Shown here in pieces: positions 47,570 to 57,643 of a stretch of 64,000 nt of DNA. Every line of letters starts with the position of its first letter. Within the stretch, counting starts at the first letter, position 1. Below the pieces are notes generated by a model. It did no database searches and had not been told where the DNA came from. It saw nothing but the letters and a program-made list of their open reading frames with translations. The translations under genes and the position numbers were made by a program. The DNA is taken from assembly GCF_016862795.1 (NCBI RefSeq), contig NZ_BONQ01000084.1:49936-113935 (forward strand). The letters run 5' to 3'. The stretch is from Dactylosporangium siamense (lineage in GTDB: Bacteria > Actinomycetota > Actinomycetes > Mycobacteriales > Micromonosporaceae).

Positions 47570-50257
47570 CTACTTGGCGTACTTCCACACGGTGTAGTCC
47601 TTGGCGCCGGGGCAGATGAGGCTGGTCGAGTTCCACCAGCAGCCGGATGCGCGGATGGTCGGGGTGCCGAGGCTGGTCTGGAGTTCGTTGTCGAGGTCCA
47701 GGCCGAGGAGGGTGACCGGCGAGGGTTTCGTGCCCAGGGCGCCGGTGAAGACGAAGGCGCGGTTGATGTTGATGCCGACCAGGGCGCCCTTGTGGGTGGC
47801 CACGGTGGCGCCGCGGGTGTTGTAGACGGTGCCGCCCTTGGTGGTGTTGACGATCAGGTAGCGGTCGTCGTAGTCGCCGCCCAGGGACTGCATGGGGCGG
47901 TCGAGGTCTGCGTCGGGGGCGGCGACGCGCCAGACCTGCTCGGCGGAGGAGCCGGAGCGGTAGCGGGCGAACTCGCGGGAGGACTCGTCGGTGCCGACCT
48001 GGTCGATGACGCACACGTCGCTGCCCTTGGAGCAGCCGCTGATCCAGACCGGGGATCGGTTGGCCGGGCCGCGGAAGGCGGGCTGTGGGTTGCTGTTCGA
48101 AGCGCTGACGGTGCTGACCTGGTACTCGGTCTTCTGGCTGGCGTACACGAGACCGTCGAAGCCGACCCGGCCGACCGGGGCGGTGTCGGGGATGTCGGCG
48201 ACCTTCTTGGGGTCCTTGGAGCCGATGTCCCAGACCGCGCCGCCGGCGGCCACCAGGACGACGTTCGTCGGGGTGCTGGGGTTGGTGCGGCCGAGCAGTC
48301 GCCAGCCGGCGGGGAGGCCGATCGTTGTGGTGCCGAGGCCGGAGGCGACCTTGCCGGTGACCGAGGAGATGCGCGACATCTGATTGGTCTTGCGGTCCAG
48401 CCACAGCAGGGGCATCGCGTTGCCGGTCGTCGGGTGGACGTCGCCGACCATCAGGATGCCGTCGACGCCCACGGCGGAGGTCCACTCGGTGCCGTCGATG
48501 TTGTTGACGCCGACGAGCTGGCGTTTGCCGTTCTCGGGTTCGGCCAGGGCCACGATGTAGTCGCCGATCATCAGCGCCTGGCTCCACTTGGCCGCGTCGC
48601 CGATCTTCTTGCCCTTGGTGGTCGAGGTGCTCAGGTCCAGGGTCGTCACGTCGACCGCGCGGCCGACCTGGGTGACCGTGTGGGCCTTCTTCTCGGTGAG
48701 GAACGCGGTGGCGAAGTCCGTCTCGGTCATGCCCTCGACCTTGATCGAGGCCGTCTGGGACAGCTTCTGGAAGGTGGGCTTCGGCTTGATCACCTGCCAG
48801 AGCGTGTAGACGCCGCCGCCCATGCACCCGAAGACGAGGGTGAGGATCAGCAGGACGCGCAGCGCGGTCTTGCCGCCGCTGCGCCGGCGCGGAGGTGGCG
48901 GCACCGGCATCGGCATCGGGCGCTGATAAGGAAATGCGGGCGGCGGCAGGACCGGCGCGGGCCGCGGGGACACCGGTGACACGGGCGTGGCCGAGACCGG
49001 TGCCGGCGCGGGGTGAGCGGACACCGGCATGGCCGGCATCGGTGGGCGTTGCAGCGGTACCGGGTGCGGCACGCCCGACGTGGGAATGCCGGTGCGGGTG
49101 TCGAACATGCCCGTGGTCGGCGCCGGTGCGGGCACCTGCCGGGGCGGCGGCGGTTGCTGCGGTGGTGCGCTCTGGGCGATCAGATCGGCGAGCGCCCCCT
49201 CCGCGACCGGCAGCTCCGGCTGCTCCAGCATCGTCGGCGCCACCCCGAGCTCGGTGTGCAGGGTGTGCGCGACCAGGGGGATCCGGCTTGCCCCACCGAC
49301 CAGGAACACCACCGACAGGTCGGCCGGGGTCAACCGGCTGCGCTCGGCGGTGGCGACCAGTTCGGCGACGCCGCGGCGTATCAGCGGCCGGGCCAGCGTC
49401 TCCAGCTCGTCGCGGGTCACGTGCAGCGAGCCGCTCACGCCGGGCACCGCAACCGACGCCGTGGTCGCGCGGGACAGCATCTCCTTCGCGGACCGGACCT
49501 CGTCCCAGAACTGCCGGCGGTGCCGCCGGTCCAGTTCGGTGGCCGGTTGCGAGATCTGCTGCCAGGCCGCCGGCTCGGTGCGTTCGAGCTGCTGCCCGAG
49601 GTGCGCGACGAGCGCCGCATCGATGTCCAGCCCGCCCAGGTCCTCGGCGCCACCCCAGCCCAGGACGGTGAATCCGGTCGCCTCCCGGCGCACCATCGCC
49701 ACGTCGAGCGTGCCGCCACCGAAGTCGAACACCGCGATGGTCCCGCCGAACGGAACCGGCCGGCGCATGACGTCGGTGAAGTACCGCGCCGCCGCGACCG
49801 GCTCCGGCATCAGCCTGACCTGCGGCCAGCCGGCCCGGGTGGCCGCGTCCTGCAGCGTCTGCCGGCGCAGGCTGCCCCACGCGGCCGGGTAGGTGAGCAC
49901 CGCCGGCGGCAGGAACCCGACCGCCTCGCCGGCCGCCCGGGCCACCGCGCGCAGGACCGCGGCGAGCAGGTCCGCGACCGGCACCTCCCGCCCGGCCAGC
50001 AGCACCGCGCCGTCGTCGATGCGTTGTTTGGGGTTGGGCTCGTAACCGCCCGGGTCGACCTGCGCCATCCGCTCGGCGTCCCGGCCGGCGTGGATGGTGC
50101 CGGTGCTGTCCACGTAGACCCCGGACGGCAGCACGGGCCGTCCGTCCACGAGCAGCGGCCGGGTCCGGCCATCCGGCCAGCGGAGGATCGCCACGGTATT
50201 CGAAGTCCCGAGGTCGATGCCGATCGCATGCCCCGACCCCGCCAACGGAGCTGTCAC
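47570..50257 (-). CDS. Hsp70-type ATPase fused to a membrane anchor and external beta domain
   Basis: The 895-residue protein begins with a full actin-like Hsp70 ATPase (IGIDLGTSNTVAILRW, FDFGGGTLDVAMV, LVGGASRIPLV) but has no canonical Hsp70 substrate-binding domain. Instead there is a Pro/Ala/Met-rich linker (about 370-460), a transmembrane helix (ALRVLLILTLVFGCMGGGVY) and about 400 external residues with repeated W/G-containing beta units (propeller-like). Such proteins may couple cytoplasmic ATP-driven conformational change to envelope sensing. GTG 50257 begins the Hsp70 fold; upstream ATGs at 50284 and 50311 are possible. Confidence 0.83.
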   Translation of the reverse strand: MTAPLAGSGHAIGIDLGTSNTVAILRWPDGRTRPLLVDGRPVLPSGVYVDSTGTIHAGRDAERMAQVDPGGYEPNPKQRIDDGAVLLAGREVPVADLLAAVLRAVARAAGEAVGFLPPAVLTYPAAWGSLRRQTLQDAATRAGWPQVRLMPEPVAAARYFTDVMRRPVPFGGTIAVFDFGGGTLDVAMVRREATGFTVLGWGGAEDLGGLDIDAALVAHLGQQLERTEPAAWQQISQPATELDRRHRRQFWDEVRSAKEMLSRATTASVAVPGVSGSLHVTRDELETLARPLIRRGVAELVATAERSRLTPADLSVVFLVGGASRIPLVAHTLHTELGVAPTMLEQPELPVAEGALADLIAQSAPPQQPPPPRQVPAPAPTTGMFDTRTGIPTSGVPHPVPLQRPPMPAMPVSAHPAPAPVSATPVSPVSPRPAPVLPPPAFPYQRPMPMPVPPPPRRRSGGKTALRVLLILTLVFGCMGGGVYTLWQVIKPKPTFQKLSQTASIKVEGMTETDFATAFLTEKKAHTVTQVGRAVDVTTLDLSTSTTKGKKIGDAAKWSQALMIGDYIVALAEPENGKRQLVGVNNIDGTEWTSAVGVDGILMVGDVHPTTGNAMPLLWLDRKTNQMSRISSVTGKVASGLGTTTIGLPAGWRLLGRTNPSTPTNVVLVAAGGAVWDIGSKDPKKVADIPDTAPVGRVGFDGLVYASQKTEYQVSTVSASNSNPQPAFRGPANRSPVWISGCSKGSDVCVIDQVGTDESSREFARYRSGSSAEQVWRVAAPDADLDRPMQSLGGDYDDRYLIVNTTKGGTVYNTRGATVATHKGALVGININRAFVFTGALGTKPSPVTLLGLDLDNELQTSLGTPTIRASGCWWNSTSLICPGAKDYTVWKYAK

Positions 50258-50442
50258 GGCCAGGATCGTACGCGGTGCGGCCATCACCGGGCGGCCCGTG
50301 AGTTCCGGCACGGTTACCCTGTGCGCCCGGTCACGGCTTGCGGCAAGGACGCCAGGAGGCCGCGGCTGGTAGAGCCAGGTCTACCGAGGTGACGGGCCCG
50401 TGCACCCTCGTGCCGGGGCCCGGCGATTCCTACCGTTGGCTG

Positions 50443-51930
50443 GTGAGATATCGAAGCGCATTCATCGCCGCGCTGGTGCTCGGCGGCGTCCTGACCACGA
50501 GTCCGGCGTCGGCCGAGCCGGGCCGGCAGCGGGCGGTGTCCTGGCACAGTTGCGTCATCGGGGCGGACGACGTGCTGGGGGCGGCGCTCGAGCAGGCCGG
50601 TGCCCGGTGCGGCGAGGTGAGCGTGCCGCTCGACTACGGCCGGCCCCGCGGCCGCACCATCCAGGTCGCGATGGCACGCGTCGCGGCGACCGACCCCGCT
50701 CGCCGTCGCGGCATCCTCATGCTCAACCCCGGCGGGCCGGGCGGCAGCGGCATGGAGCTGGTGCTGGCCGGCGCGCAGATGCCCGCCGTCGCGGCGAGAT
50801 ATGACCTCATCGGGATGGACCCGCGGTTCGTGGGGCGCAGCAGCCCGCTCGAGTGCCGGTGGGAGACGGACACGTTCGTGCGGTCGGCGGGGCCCGACCG
50901 GCGCACGTTCAACGAGAGCGTCGCGCTCGCGAACGAGCTGGCCGCCGGGTGTACGCGCGGCAACCGCGACCTGCTGCCCTACGCCTCGACACGGAACACG
51001 GCTCGGGACATGGACCTCATCCGGCAGGCACTCGGCGAGCGGCAGCTGTCCTACCTCGGCTACTCGTACGGCACCTACCTCGGCGCCGTCTACCTGCAGA
51101 TGTTCGGTGCGCACGCCGACCGGGTGGTGCTGGACAGCGCCGTGGATCCCGACGTCTACGGGCCGGGGCTGCTGTCCCGCAACGCCCCGGCGATCCAGGC
51201 GGCGCTGGAGCACTGGGCCGGGTGGGCCGCCGGCGGGCACGGTCTCGGCACGACGCGGCGCGAGGTGCTGGAGCGGGTCTACCGGCTCGCCGCCCGGACG
51301 GTCCACACCGGACCGTACACAGTGGACCCGCACGTGCTGCCGTACCTGCTGTTCGCCCGGCTCTACGACGACAGCGCCGGGACCTATGAGGAACTGGCCG
51401 AGGAGATCCGGGTGCTCGAACGGGAGGGGCCGCCCACGCCGGCGCTGGAGGCGTTCCTCGCCGGGCTGTCCACGGGCGCGGGCTACTCCTCCGACCGGGC
51501 CGGGACCGCGGTCCTCTGCGCCGACCGTGCCGCCGGGACGAACCCGGACTCGTACTACCGCGACATCCAGGCGCACCGGGGCGACGAGCCGCTTTTCGGC
51601 CCGATGACCCGAAACATCACGCCGTGCGCGTTCTGGCCGGTTCGGCCGGAGGAGGCGGCCACGACGATCCGGAACACCGTGCCGGCGCTGATCGTCGGCG
51701 CCGACGGTGACCCGGCCACCCCGTTCGCCGGGCAGCTTGCGATGCATCGGGCCCTGCAAGGCTCGCGCATGCTCACGGTGCGCGGCCGGTACGCGCATGG
51801 GCAGTATCTCGTCGCGGGCAGCGCCTGCGTCGACGGCACCGTGGAGCGGTACCTCGTCGACGGGGTGCTGCCGGTCCGCGACACCGGCTGCCGGCTCAGC
51901 GGACCGGGGCGAGCAGCCGTTCGCGGATGA
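50443..51930 (+). CDS. Secreted alpha/beta-hydrolase, tripeptidyl-aminopeptidase type
   Basis: The 495-residue protein has a signal peptide (FIAALVLGGVLTTSPASA), then the TAP/SlpD-E family pattern: DYGRPRGRTIQVAMARV, MLNPGGPGGSG (oxyanion region), nucleophile GYSYGTYLGAVY (Ser), IVGADGDPATPF (Asp) and GRYAHGQY (His). It is likely an exported peptidase acting on N-terminal tripeptides. GTG 50443 gives the best signal peptide; GTG 50389 in frame would add residues not needed. Its 3' end overlaps the convergent glycosyltransferase gene by 35 bases. Confidence 0.88.
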   Translation: MRYRSAFIAALVLGGVLTTSPASAEPGRQRAVSWHSCVIGADDVLGAALEQAGARCGEVSVPLDYGRPRGRTIQVAMARVAATDPARRRGILMLNPGGPGGSGMELVLAGAQMPAVAARYDLIGMDPRFVGRSSPLECRWETDTFVRSAGPDRRTFNESVALANELAAGCTRGNRDLLPYASTRNTARDMDLIRQALGERQLSYLGYSYGTYLGAVYLQMFGAHADRVVLDSAVDPDVYGPGLLSRNAPAIQAALEHWAGWAAGGHGLGTTRREVLERVYRLAARTVHTGPYTVDPHVLPYLLFARLYDDSAGTYEELAEEIRVLEREGPPTPALEAFLAGLSTGAGYSSDRAGTAVLCADRAAGTNPDSYYRDIQAHRGDEPLFGPMTRNITPCAFWPVRPEEAATTIRNTVPALIVGADGDPATPFAGQLAMHRALQGSRMLTVRGRYAHGQYLVAGSACVDGTVERYLVDGVLPVRDTGCRLSGPGRAAVRG

Positions 51931-53758
51931 GGGTGCTCGGCTCGTCGAACCACTCGTCGTAGTGCGTGGCGGGGCCGAGCGCGTCGATGGCGGCGACATA
52001 GGCCGCGCCGTCGACGGGCCGCCCGCCCAGCATGCCGGTCATCGCGTGCAGGTAGTGGAAGTCGCTGTGGTCGGGGAACGCCTCCACCCCGCCGCTCACG
52101 ACCGAGGCCGCCTGCTCGTCGGAGCCCAGCTCCAGCAGGGTGAGGATGATCCACCGGCTGGCCGACGGGCGGTCCGCGCTGCTGCCGTGCCGGTAGACGT
52201 CGAGGAACCCGGACAGCGCCGTGTCGAAGCGGCCGGCGGCGAACTCGCGCAACGCGCCCGCGTACGGCAGGTCGTCCGGGATCACGTCGCCGTGCGCGGG
52301 CAGGTAGGCGCGGCTGACCCCGGACCCGCCGCCGGTGCGCCGCCCGACGACCCGCCACCGGACCGCGCGGTGCCCCTCGAACACCGGGAACGTGACCGGC
52401 ACCGCGATGGCGCCGGCGGCCGAGGCGGCGGCGCGCTGCCGGAGTCGCGGCTCGGCGTCGGCGTCGACGAAGCGCAGCCCGCCCAGATCGAAGCGCCAGC
52501 CGTCACCCGCCGACGGAGATCCGGCCTGCGGAGATCCGGTCGGCGGGGACCAGGCCGGCGGAGACCAGGCCGCGGCCACGTCGCGGTACGTGTCCTCGAC
52601 CTTGGTGATGATCGTGTCCCACGAGTAGCCGGCCGCGGTCTTCAGGCCGCCCTCGCGCAGCCGCGCCGCCAGGTCCGGCTCGTCCAGCACCCGCCGCACC
52701 TGTGCGACCAGCCCGTCGACGTCGCGGATCTCGGCGAGCAGCGCGTTCACGCCGTCCCGCGCGTATTCGAGGACGCCGGTGTTCCTGGTCGTCACCACCG
52801 GCGTGCCGGATGCCATCGCCTCCAGCACCGGCAGGGAGAACGTCTCGTAGTGCGAGCAGCAGACGTAGGCGGCCGCCCCGCGGAACAGCGCGCCGAGCGT
52901 CGCCTGGTCCGGCGCCACGACCACCCGGCCGAGCGGCTCTTTGGGCGGCCGAGGCGTGACCCAGACCAGGTCGGCCGCGGGGCCTTGATCGGCCAGCGCC
53001 TGCCACACCCGGCGCATCTCGGCCATGCCCTTGAAGACGGTGCCGTCCCAGCCCACGAACAGCAGGTACGGCCGCTGCCCGGGCTGGGCGCCGGTCGCGG
53101 GGTGGAACACCGCGCCGGTCGCGGGGTGGAACACGGTGGGGTCGACGGCGTTGGAGACCACCGTCGCCGGCACGCCGTAGCGGGTGCGGAGCACCTCGGC
53201 GACGGTGCCGGTCACGATGATCGTCGCGTCGGCGGCCTCGACGTTTCTGGCCACGACCGCCCGGGTCTCCTCGTCGATGTCCTCGAACAGGTGGAAGTCG
53301 CCCTGCTCGAAGTGCACGACGGGGGCGACGCCGACGGTACGGGCGGCGAGCACCTGATCCCAGTACCCGGCGACGATCACGTCGCACGCGGGCACCGCCT
53401 CGGCCAGCTCGATCCCGAACGGCACCTGCCGGAAGCCGGCCCGCAGGTCGAACCACACCGGTGGTGGGAAGTGGCTGAGCACCGTCACGTCATGACCCCG
53501 GTCGAGGAGCCGGTTCGCATGCTCGAACAGCACCCGCGCGCCGCCGCCGACGTCCGTGCGCGGCACGAGGTACACCAGCCGCAGCCGGACGGGCACGGCA
53601 CGTCGGGTGGACCCGCGCGCCACCGGTGGTGCCGCCGGTATCTCACGGCGGGCCACGAACTCCGCGTTCCGGGCGGCGGCGATCGCCGCGGCCAGGTCGG
53701 GGCGCAGCGCCAGGGACGGAGCACCGGACGGATCAGGCGAGATGTCATTCGGCCGCAC
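51896..53758 (-). CDS. Glycosyltransferase family 4 protein with C-terminal helical domain
   Basis: The 620-residue protein has a GT-B fold: VYLVPRTDVGGGARVLFEHANRL near residue 62, GTVAEVLRTRYG, LFVGWDGTVFKGM and the nucleotide-sugar site YETFSLPVLEAMASGTPVVTTRN. A spacer with Pro/Ser/Gly repeats follows, then a beta-rich part and a C-terminal TPR-like segment (GALREFAAGRFDTALSGFLDVY). A 24-bp tandem duplication (53088-53135) encodes repeated VFHPATGA inside the fold. GT4 enzymes transfer sugars in polysaccharide or antibiotic pathways; acceptor unknown. The C-terminus overlaps the hydrolase gene. Confidence 0.85.
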   Translation of the reverse strand: MRPNDISPDPSGAPSLALRPDLAAAIAAARNAEFVARREIPAAPPVARGSTRRAVPVRLRLVYLVPRTDVGGGARVLFEHANRLLDRGHDVTVLSHFPPPVWFDLRAGFRQVPFGIELAEAVPACDVIVAGYWDQVLAARTVGVAPVVHFEQGDFHLFEDIDEETRAVVARNVEAADATIIVTGTVAEVLRTRYGVPATVVSNAVDPTVFHPATGAVFHPATGAQPGQRPYLLFVGWDGTVFKGMAEMRRVWQALADQGPAADLVWVTPRPPKEPLGRVVVAPDQATLGALFRGAAAYVCCSHYETFSLPVLEAMASGTPVVTTRNTGVLEYARDGVNALLAEIRDVDGLVAQVRRVLDEPDLAARLREGGLKTAAGYSWDTIITKVEDTYRDVAAAWSPPAWSPPTGSPQAGSPSAGDGWRFDLGGLRFVDADAEPRLRQRAAASAAGAIAVPVTFPVFEGHRAVRWRVVGRRTGGGSGVSRAYLPAHGDVIPDDLPYAGALREFAAGRFDTALSGFLDVYRHGSSADRPSASRWIILTLLELGSDEQAASVVSGGVEAFPDHSDFHYLHAMTGMLGGRPVDGAAYVAAIDALGPATHYDEWFDEPSTLIRERLLAPVR

Positions 53759-53892
53759 ACCTGCTTATCGGCCGACCGGGCCGGTGCGTTGAGGGATTTC
53801 GGGGCACTTGACGGCAAAACCCGCTAGTCACGCACCGCAGTCGTGCGGGTATCGTCGCCGAAGGTCTGTTTGAGAAGTAAGGCGGAGCCCTG

Positions 53893-55665
53893 ATGGTGCT
53901 GAAGATGTCCACGCTGTTCGTGCGGACGCTGCGCGAGGATCCCGCGGATGCCGAGGTGACGAGCCACCGGCTGCTCGTGCGCGCCGGCTATGTCCGACGG
54001 GTCGCGCCGGGCATCTTCACGATGCTGCCGTTGGGCCTGCGCCTGCTGCGCAACGTCGAGCGGATCGTCCGCGAGGAGATGGACGCCATCGGCGGCCAGG
54101 AGCTGACGTTCCCCGCGCTGCTGCCCCGCGAGCCCTACGAGGCGACGGGCCGCTGGACGGAGTATGGCGCCAACCTGTTCCGGCTGAAGGACCGCCGCGG
54201 GGGTGACTACCTGCTCGGCCCCACCCACGAGGAGATGTTCACGCTCGCCGTGAAGGACTTCTACTCCTCCTACAAGGACCTGCCGCTCACGCTGTACCAG
54301 ATCCAGACGAAGTACCGCGACGAGGCGCGGCCCCGGGCCGGCATCCTGCGCGGGCGGGAGTTCCTGATGAAGGACTCCTACTCCTTCGACGTCGACGACG
54401 ACGGGCTGGCCGCGGCGTACCAGCGGCACCGGGTCGCCTACGGCAGGATCTTCGACCGGTTCGGCCTGGACTACGTCATCTGCTCCGCGACGAGCGGTGC
54501 GATGGGCGGCAGCGCCTCCGAGGAGTTCCTCGCGGTCTGTGACATCGGCGAGGACACCTTCGTCCGCTGCACCAACGGTGACTACGCCGCCAACGTCGAG
54601 GCGGTCACCACCGCGTCGATCGCGGCGCTGCCCATCGACGGGCTGCCCGCCGCGAAGGTCGTCGACACCCCGGAGACGCCCACGATCGAGACGCTGGTCG
54701 CGCTGTTCAACGACCGCGAGGACCTGCGCCGCGACGACCGGGCCTGGGTCGCCGGCGACACGCTGAAGAACGTCATGCTGGTGCTGACGCTGCCCGACGG
54801 CAAGCGCGAGCCCCTGGCCGTCGGCGTGCCCGGCGACCGCGAGGTCGACCTGCGCCGGCTCGAGGCCCAGGTCGCCCCCGCCGAGGTGGCGCCGATGTCG
54901 GAGGCCGAGTTCCAGCAGCACCCCGCGCTCGTGAAGGGCTACATCGGCCCCGGCGTCCTGGGCGAGAAGGGCTCATCCGGGATCCGGTACCTGGTCGACC
55001 CCCGGGTCGTGGACGGCACCAGCTGGATCACCGGCGCCGACCAGCCCGGCAAGCACGTGATGCACCTGGTCGCCGGGCGTGACTTCACCCCCGACGGCAC
55101 GGTCGAGGCGGTCCGCATCCAGGACGGCGACCTGTGCCCCGTCGACGGTGGCACGCTCGAACTGGCCCGCGGCATCGAGATCGGCCACATCTTCCAGCTC
55201 GGCCGCAAGTATGCGAAGGCCCTCGGGCTCACCGTGCTCGACCAGAACGGCAAGGCCGTCACGGTCACGATGGGCTCCTACGGCGTCGGCGTGACCCGCG
55301 CGATCGCCGTGATCGCCGAGCAGACCGCCGACGACCGCGGCCTGTGCTGGCCCCGTGAGCTGGCCCCGGCCGACGTGCACGTGGTCGCCGCGGGCAAGAC
55401 CGAGGAGATCAAGGCCGGCGCCGCGCAGCTCGCCGACGCGCTCGGCGCGACCGGGCTCGAGGTGCTGCTCGACGACCGCAAGGATGTCTCGCCGGGGGTC
55501 AAGTTCAACGACTCGGAGCTGCTCGGCGTCCCCACGATCGTGGTGGTCGGCAAGCGGCTGGCCGACGGCATGGTCGAGATCCGCGACCGCAGGACCGGGG
55601 AGAAAGAGGAGATTCCGGTCGAGGGTGCTGCGGAGCGTATCGCCGCAATCGTCCGCGCCGGGTGA
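53893..55665 (+). CDS. proS: Prolyl-tRNA synthetase
   Basis: The 590-residue protein is a full bacterial-type ProRS: a class II core with [57 protein letters not shown] (motif 2) and motif 3 ([17 protein letters not shown]). A YbaK-like editing insertion sits in between (about residues 225-390), with the anticodon-binding domain at the end ([26 protein letters not shown]). It charges tRNA-Pro and edits mischarged alanine. ATG 53893 follows GCGGAGCC. It is likely monocistronic. Confidence 0.95.
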   Translation: MVLKMSTLFVRTLREDPADAEVTSHRLLVRAGYVRRVAPGIFTMLPLGLRLLRNVERIVREEMDAIGGQELTFPALLPREPYEATGRWTEYGANLFRLKDRRGGDYLLGPTHEEMFTLAVKDFYSSYKDLPLTLYQIQTKYRDEARPRAGILRGREFLMKDSYSFDVDDDGLAAAYQRHRVAYGRIFDRFGLDYVICSATSGAMGGSASEEFLAVCDIGEDTFVRCTNGDYAANVEAVTTASIAALPIDGLPAAKVVDTPETPTIETLVALFNDREDLRRDDRAWVAGDTLKNVMLVLTLPDGKREPLAVGVPGDREVDLRRLEAQVAPAEVAPMSEAEFQQHPALVKGYIGPGVLGEKGSSGIRYLVDPRVVDGTSWITGADQPGKHVMHLVAGRDFTPDGTVEAVRIQDGDLCPVDGGTLELARGIEIGHIFQLGRKYAKALGLTVLDQNGKAVTVTMGSYGVGVTRAIAVIAEQTADDRGLCWPRELAPADVHVVAAGKTEEIKAGAAQLADALGATGLEVLLDDRKDVSPGVKFNDSELLGVPTIVVVGKRLADGMVEIRDRRTGEKEEIPVEGAAERIAAIVRAG

Positions 55666-55825
55666 CAGCGCGGGAAGGGTCGGCCGTTCGGCTCCTTGTC
55701 GGATCAGCCGTTCGGCCGGACCTATCCCGCCAAATCCCCACGCACGCGGCACTTCGGTTTGACTGACGCCTGGGAGGGGCCGATACGTTCGGTCACGGCC
55801 ATGCTGTCAACGAAGGGTGCTGACG

Positions 55826-56455
55826 TTGTCCGGCCGACATACCGCAATGTCCCGACGGCATCTCGCTCCATTGATCGCCGGTGTTGTCGCGGCGATCGCT
55901 CTCATCGGCGGTGCAGTTGCGACTGTCAATATGGGCTCGGATGATGCGGAGCCGACCGCAGCGAGCGACCTGATCGACGGCAGCCGCAGCCCGGCCGACC
56001 GGGCGGACCGCGGCGAGCGGCCGTCGAGCTCGGCATCGGCGTCGGTCGCGCCCTCACCGGCGGCCTCCGCGTCGGCGTCGCCGCAGGTCAGCAAGGTGCC
56101 AGAGGCGACCAAGACGCCGACCAGGAAGCCGTCGACGACCAGGACGCCCGGTGCCACCGGTGGTGCCGTGACGAGCACCGGCACCTGCAACGCCTCCTAC
56201 TACGACACCGGATCGCGCACCGCCAACGGCGAGAGCTTCGATCCCAACGGGCTGACGGCCGCGCACAAAGAGCTGCCGTTCAACACCCGGGTCCGGGTGA
56301 CCAACCTGGCCAACGGGAAATCCGTCGTCGTGCGGATCAATGACCGTGGACCGTTCGTCAGCGGGCGCTGTCTCGATCTCGCCCGTGGTGCGTTCGTGAC
56401 GATCGCTTCGGTGAGTGCCGGAGTGATCAACGCACGGTACGAGGTACTCAAGTAA
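55826..56455 (+). CDS. RlpA-like protein (septal peptidoglycan-binding/lytic transglycosylase family)
   Basis: The 209-residue protein has a short N-terminus, a signal or anchor helix (APLIAGVVAAIALIGGAVATV), a Ser/Ala/Pro/Lys-rich linker and a C-terminal double-psi beta-barrel typical of RlpA: CNASYYDTGSRTANGESF, NGLTAAHKELPFNTRVRV and VVVRINDRGPFVSGRCLDLARGA, with the catalytic Asp in NDRGPF. TTG 55826 is chosen because GAAGGG lies eight bases upstream; ATG 55847 and GTG 55817 are alternatives. RlpA proteins cleave denuded glycan or bind it at septa. Confidence 0.85.
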   Translation: MSGRHTAMSRRHLAPLIAGVVAAIALIGGAVATVNMGSDDAEPTAASDLIDGSRSPADRADRGERPSSSASASVAPSPAASASASPQVSKVPEATKTPTRKPSTTRTPGATGGAVTSTGTCNASYYDTGSRTANGESFDPNGLTAAHKELPFNTRVRVTNLANGKSVVVRINDRGPFVSGRCLDLARGAFVTIASVSAGVINARYEVLK

Positions 56456-56521
56456 CGACGATCCCGGCCGTTTGTTTGAGCGGTTCGGCGGTCCTTTGGT
56501 GGCATGCTGTCGATCGGACCT

Positions 56522-57631
56522 ATGAAACGACCGTTGCTTCCCGAAGCCCGCGCCGGAGTCGGCGCGGCCTTCGTGCTGCTCTGCCTGGTTCTGGCCGCTG
56601 AGGTCGCCGACGGCGTCGACGCCAACTACGTCGGACTGCTCGCCGCCGCACCGTTCCTCGCGGCCGCGTTCGCGTCCTGGCCCGAGGTCCTCGCGGTCGG
56701 CAGCGCCTCGACGGTGCTCGCCCTGGTGTTCTGCACCATCGAGCTCATGCACAGCCGCGAGCGCACCCTGGTGATGCTGCTGAACCTCGGCGCGGTCATC
56801 CTCGCCGCCGGCATCGCCTCCGCGGTGGGCGCCATCCGGCAGCGGCAGATCGCCAGGTACGCGGAGCTGTCCAAGCTCGCCTCCGTGGCGCAGCAGGCCG
56901 TCCTGCGTCCGCTGGGGCCGCAGTTGGGCCCGTTGACCATCGCGGCCCGGTACATCTCGGCCAGCGCCGCGGCCGACATCGGTGGCGACCTGTACGAGGC
57001 GCTGGACACCCCGTACGGCGTCCGCATGATCATCGGTGACGTGCGGGGGAAGGGCCTGGACGCGGTCCGGCTGGCCAGCATCGTTCTCGGCTCGTATCGG
57101 CACGTGGCCTTCGAGCGGGCCGACCTGCGGGCGATCGTCGCCGACCTGGACCGGGCCGTGGCGCGGTCGGTGGGCGACGAGGACTTCGTGACCGCGGCGC
57201 TGATCGAGGAGCGCGGTGGCACCCTGACGATCGTCAACTGCGGTCACCCGGCGCCGCTGCTGCTGCGCCGCGGGCAGGTCATCCCGCTCGACCCGCCGTC
57301 CAACGCGCCGCCGCTGGGCTTCATGCCGGTGGTCAAGCCGCGCGTCGAGCGGCTGGAGCCGGGCGACCGGCTGCTGTTCTTCACCGACGGGCTGGCGGAG
57401 GCGCGCCGCGACGGGCAGTTCTTCCCGACGGCGGAGCGGGCACAGCGGCTGCTGGGGCACGGCACCGTCGGCGACGGGCTGGCCTCGCTGGAGAGCGCGC
57501 TGCTGGAGTGGGTGCGCGGCCGGCTCGACGACGACATCGCGCTGGTGCTGGTGGAGTATCAGGGTGTCAAGGCTCCGGCGACGGTCCCCAGCTGGGAGAT
57601 CGGCGGCGCCGGAGCGACGACCGTGGGCTGA
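56522..57631 (+). CDS. Membrane PP2C/SpoIIE-type Ser/Thr phosphatase
   Basis: The 369-residue protein has three or four transmembrane helices in the first 110 residues (VGAAFVLLCLVLAAEVA, LLAAAPFLAAAFASW and others) and a SpoIIE/RsbU-type phosphatase domain: AADIGGDLYEALDTPYGVRMIIGDVRGKGLDAVRLAS, FVTAALIE, GHPAPLL, LFFTDGLAEARRDGQFF and RLDDDIALVLVE. RsbU/SpoIIE-type phosphatases act on anti-anti-sigma factors to switch on sigma factors. ATG 56522 is chosen; ATG 56504 in frame is possible, and neither has a clear ribosome site. Confidence 0.87.
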   Translation: MKRPLLPEARAGVGAAFVLLCLVLAAEVADGVDANYVGLLAAAPFLAAAFASWPEVLAVGSASTVLALVFCTIELMHSRERTLVMLLNLGAVILAAGIASAVGAIRQRQIARYAELSKLASVAQQAVLRPLGPQLGPLTIAARYISASAAADIGGDLYEALDTPYGVRMIIGDVRGKGLDAVRLASIVLGSYRHVAFERADLRAIVADLDRAVARSVGDEDFVTAALIEERGGTLTIVNCGHPAPLLLRRGQVIPLDPPSNAPPLGFMPVVKPRVERLEPGDRLLFFTDGLAEARRDGQFFPTAERAQRLLGHGTVGDGLASLESALLEWVRGRLDDDIALVLVEYQGVKAPATVPSWEIGGAGATTVG

Positions 57632-57643
57632 CGCCCCGGTGCG

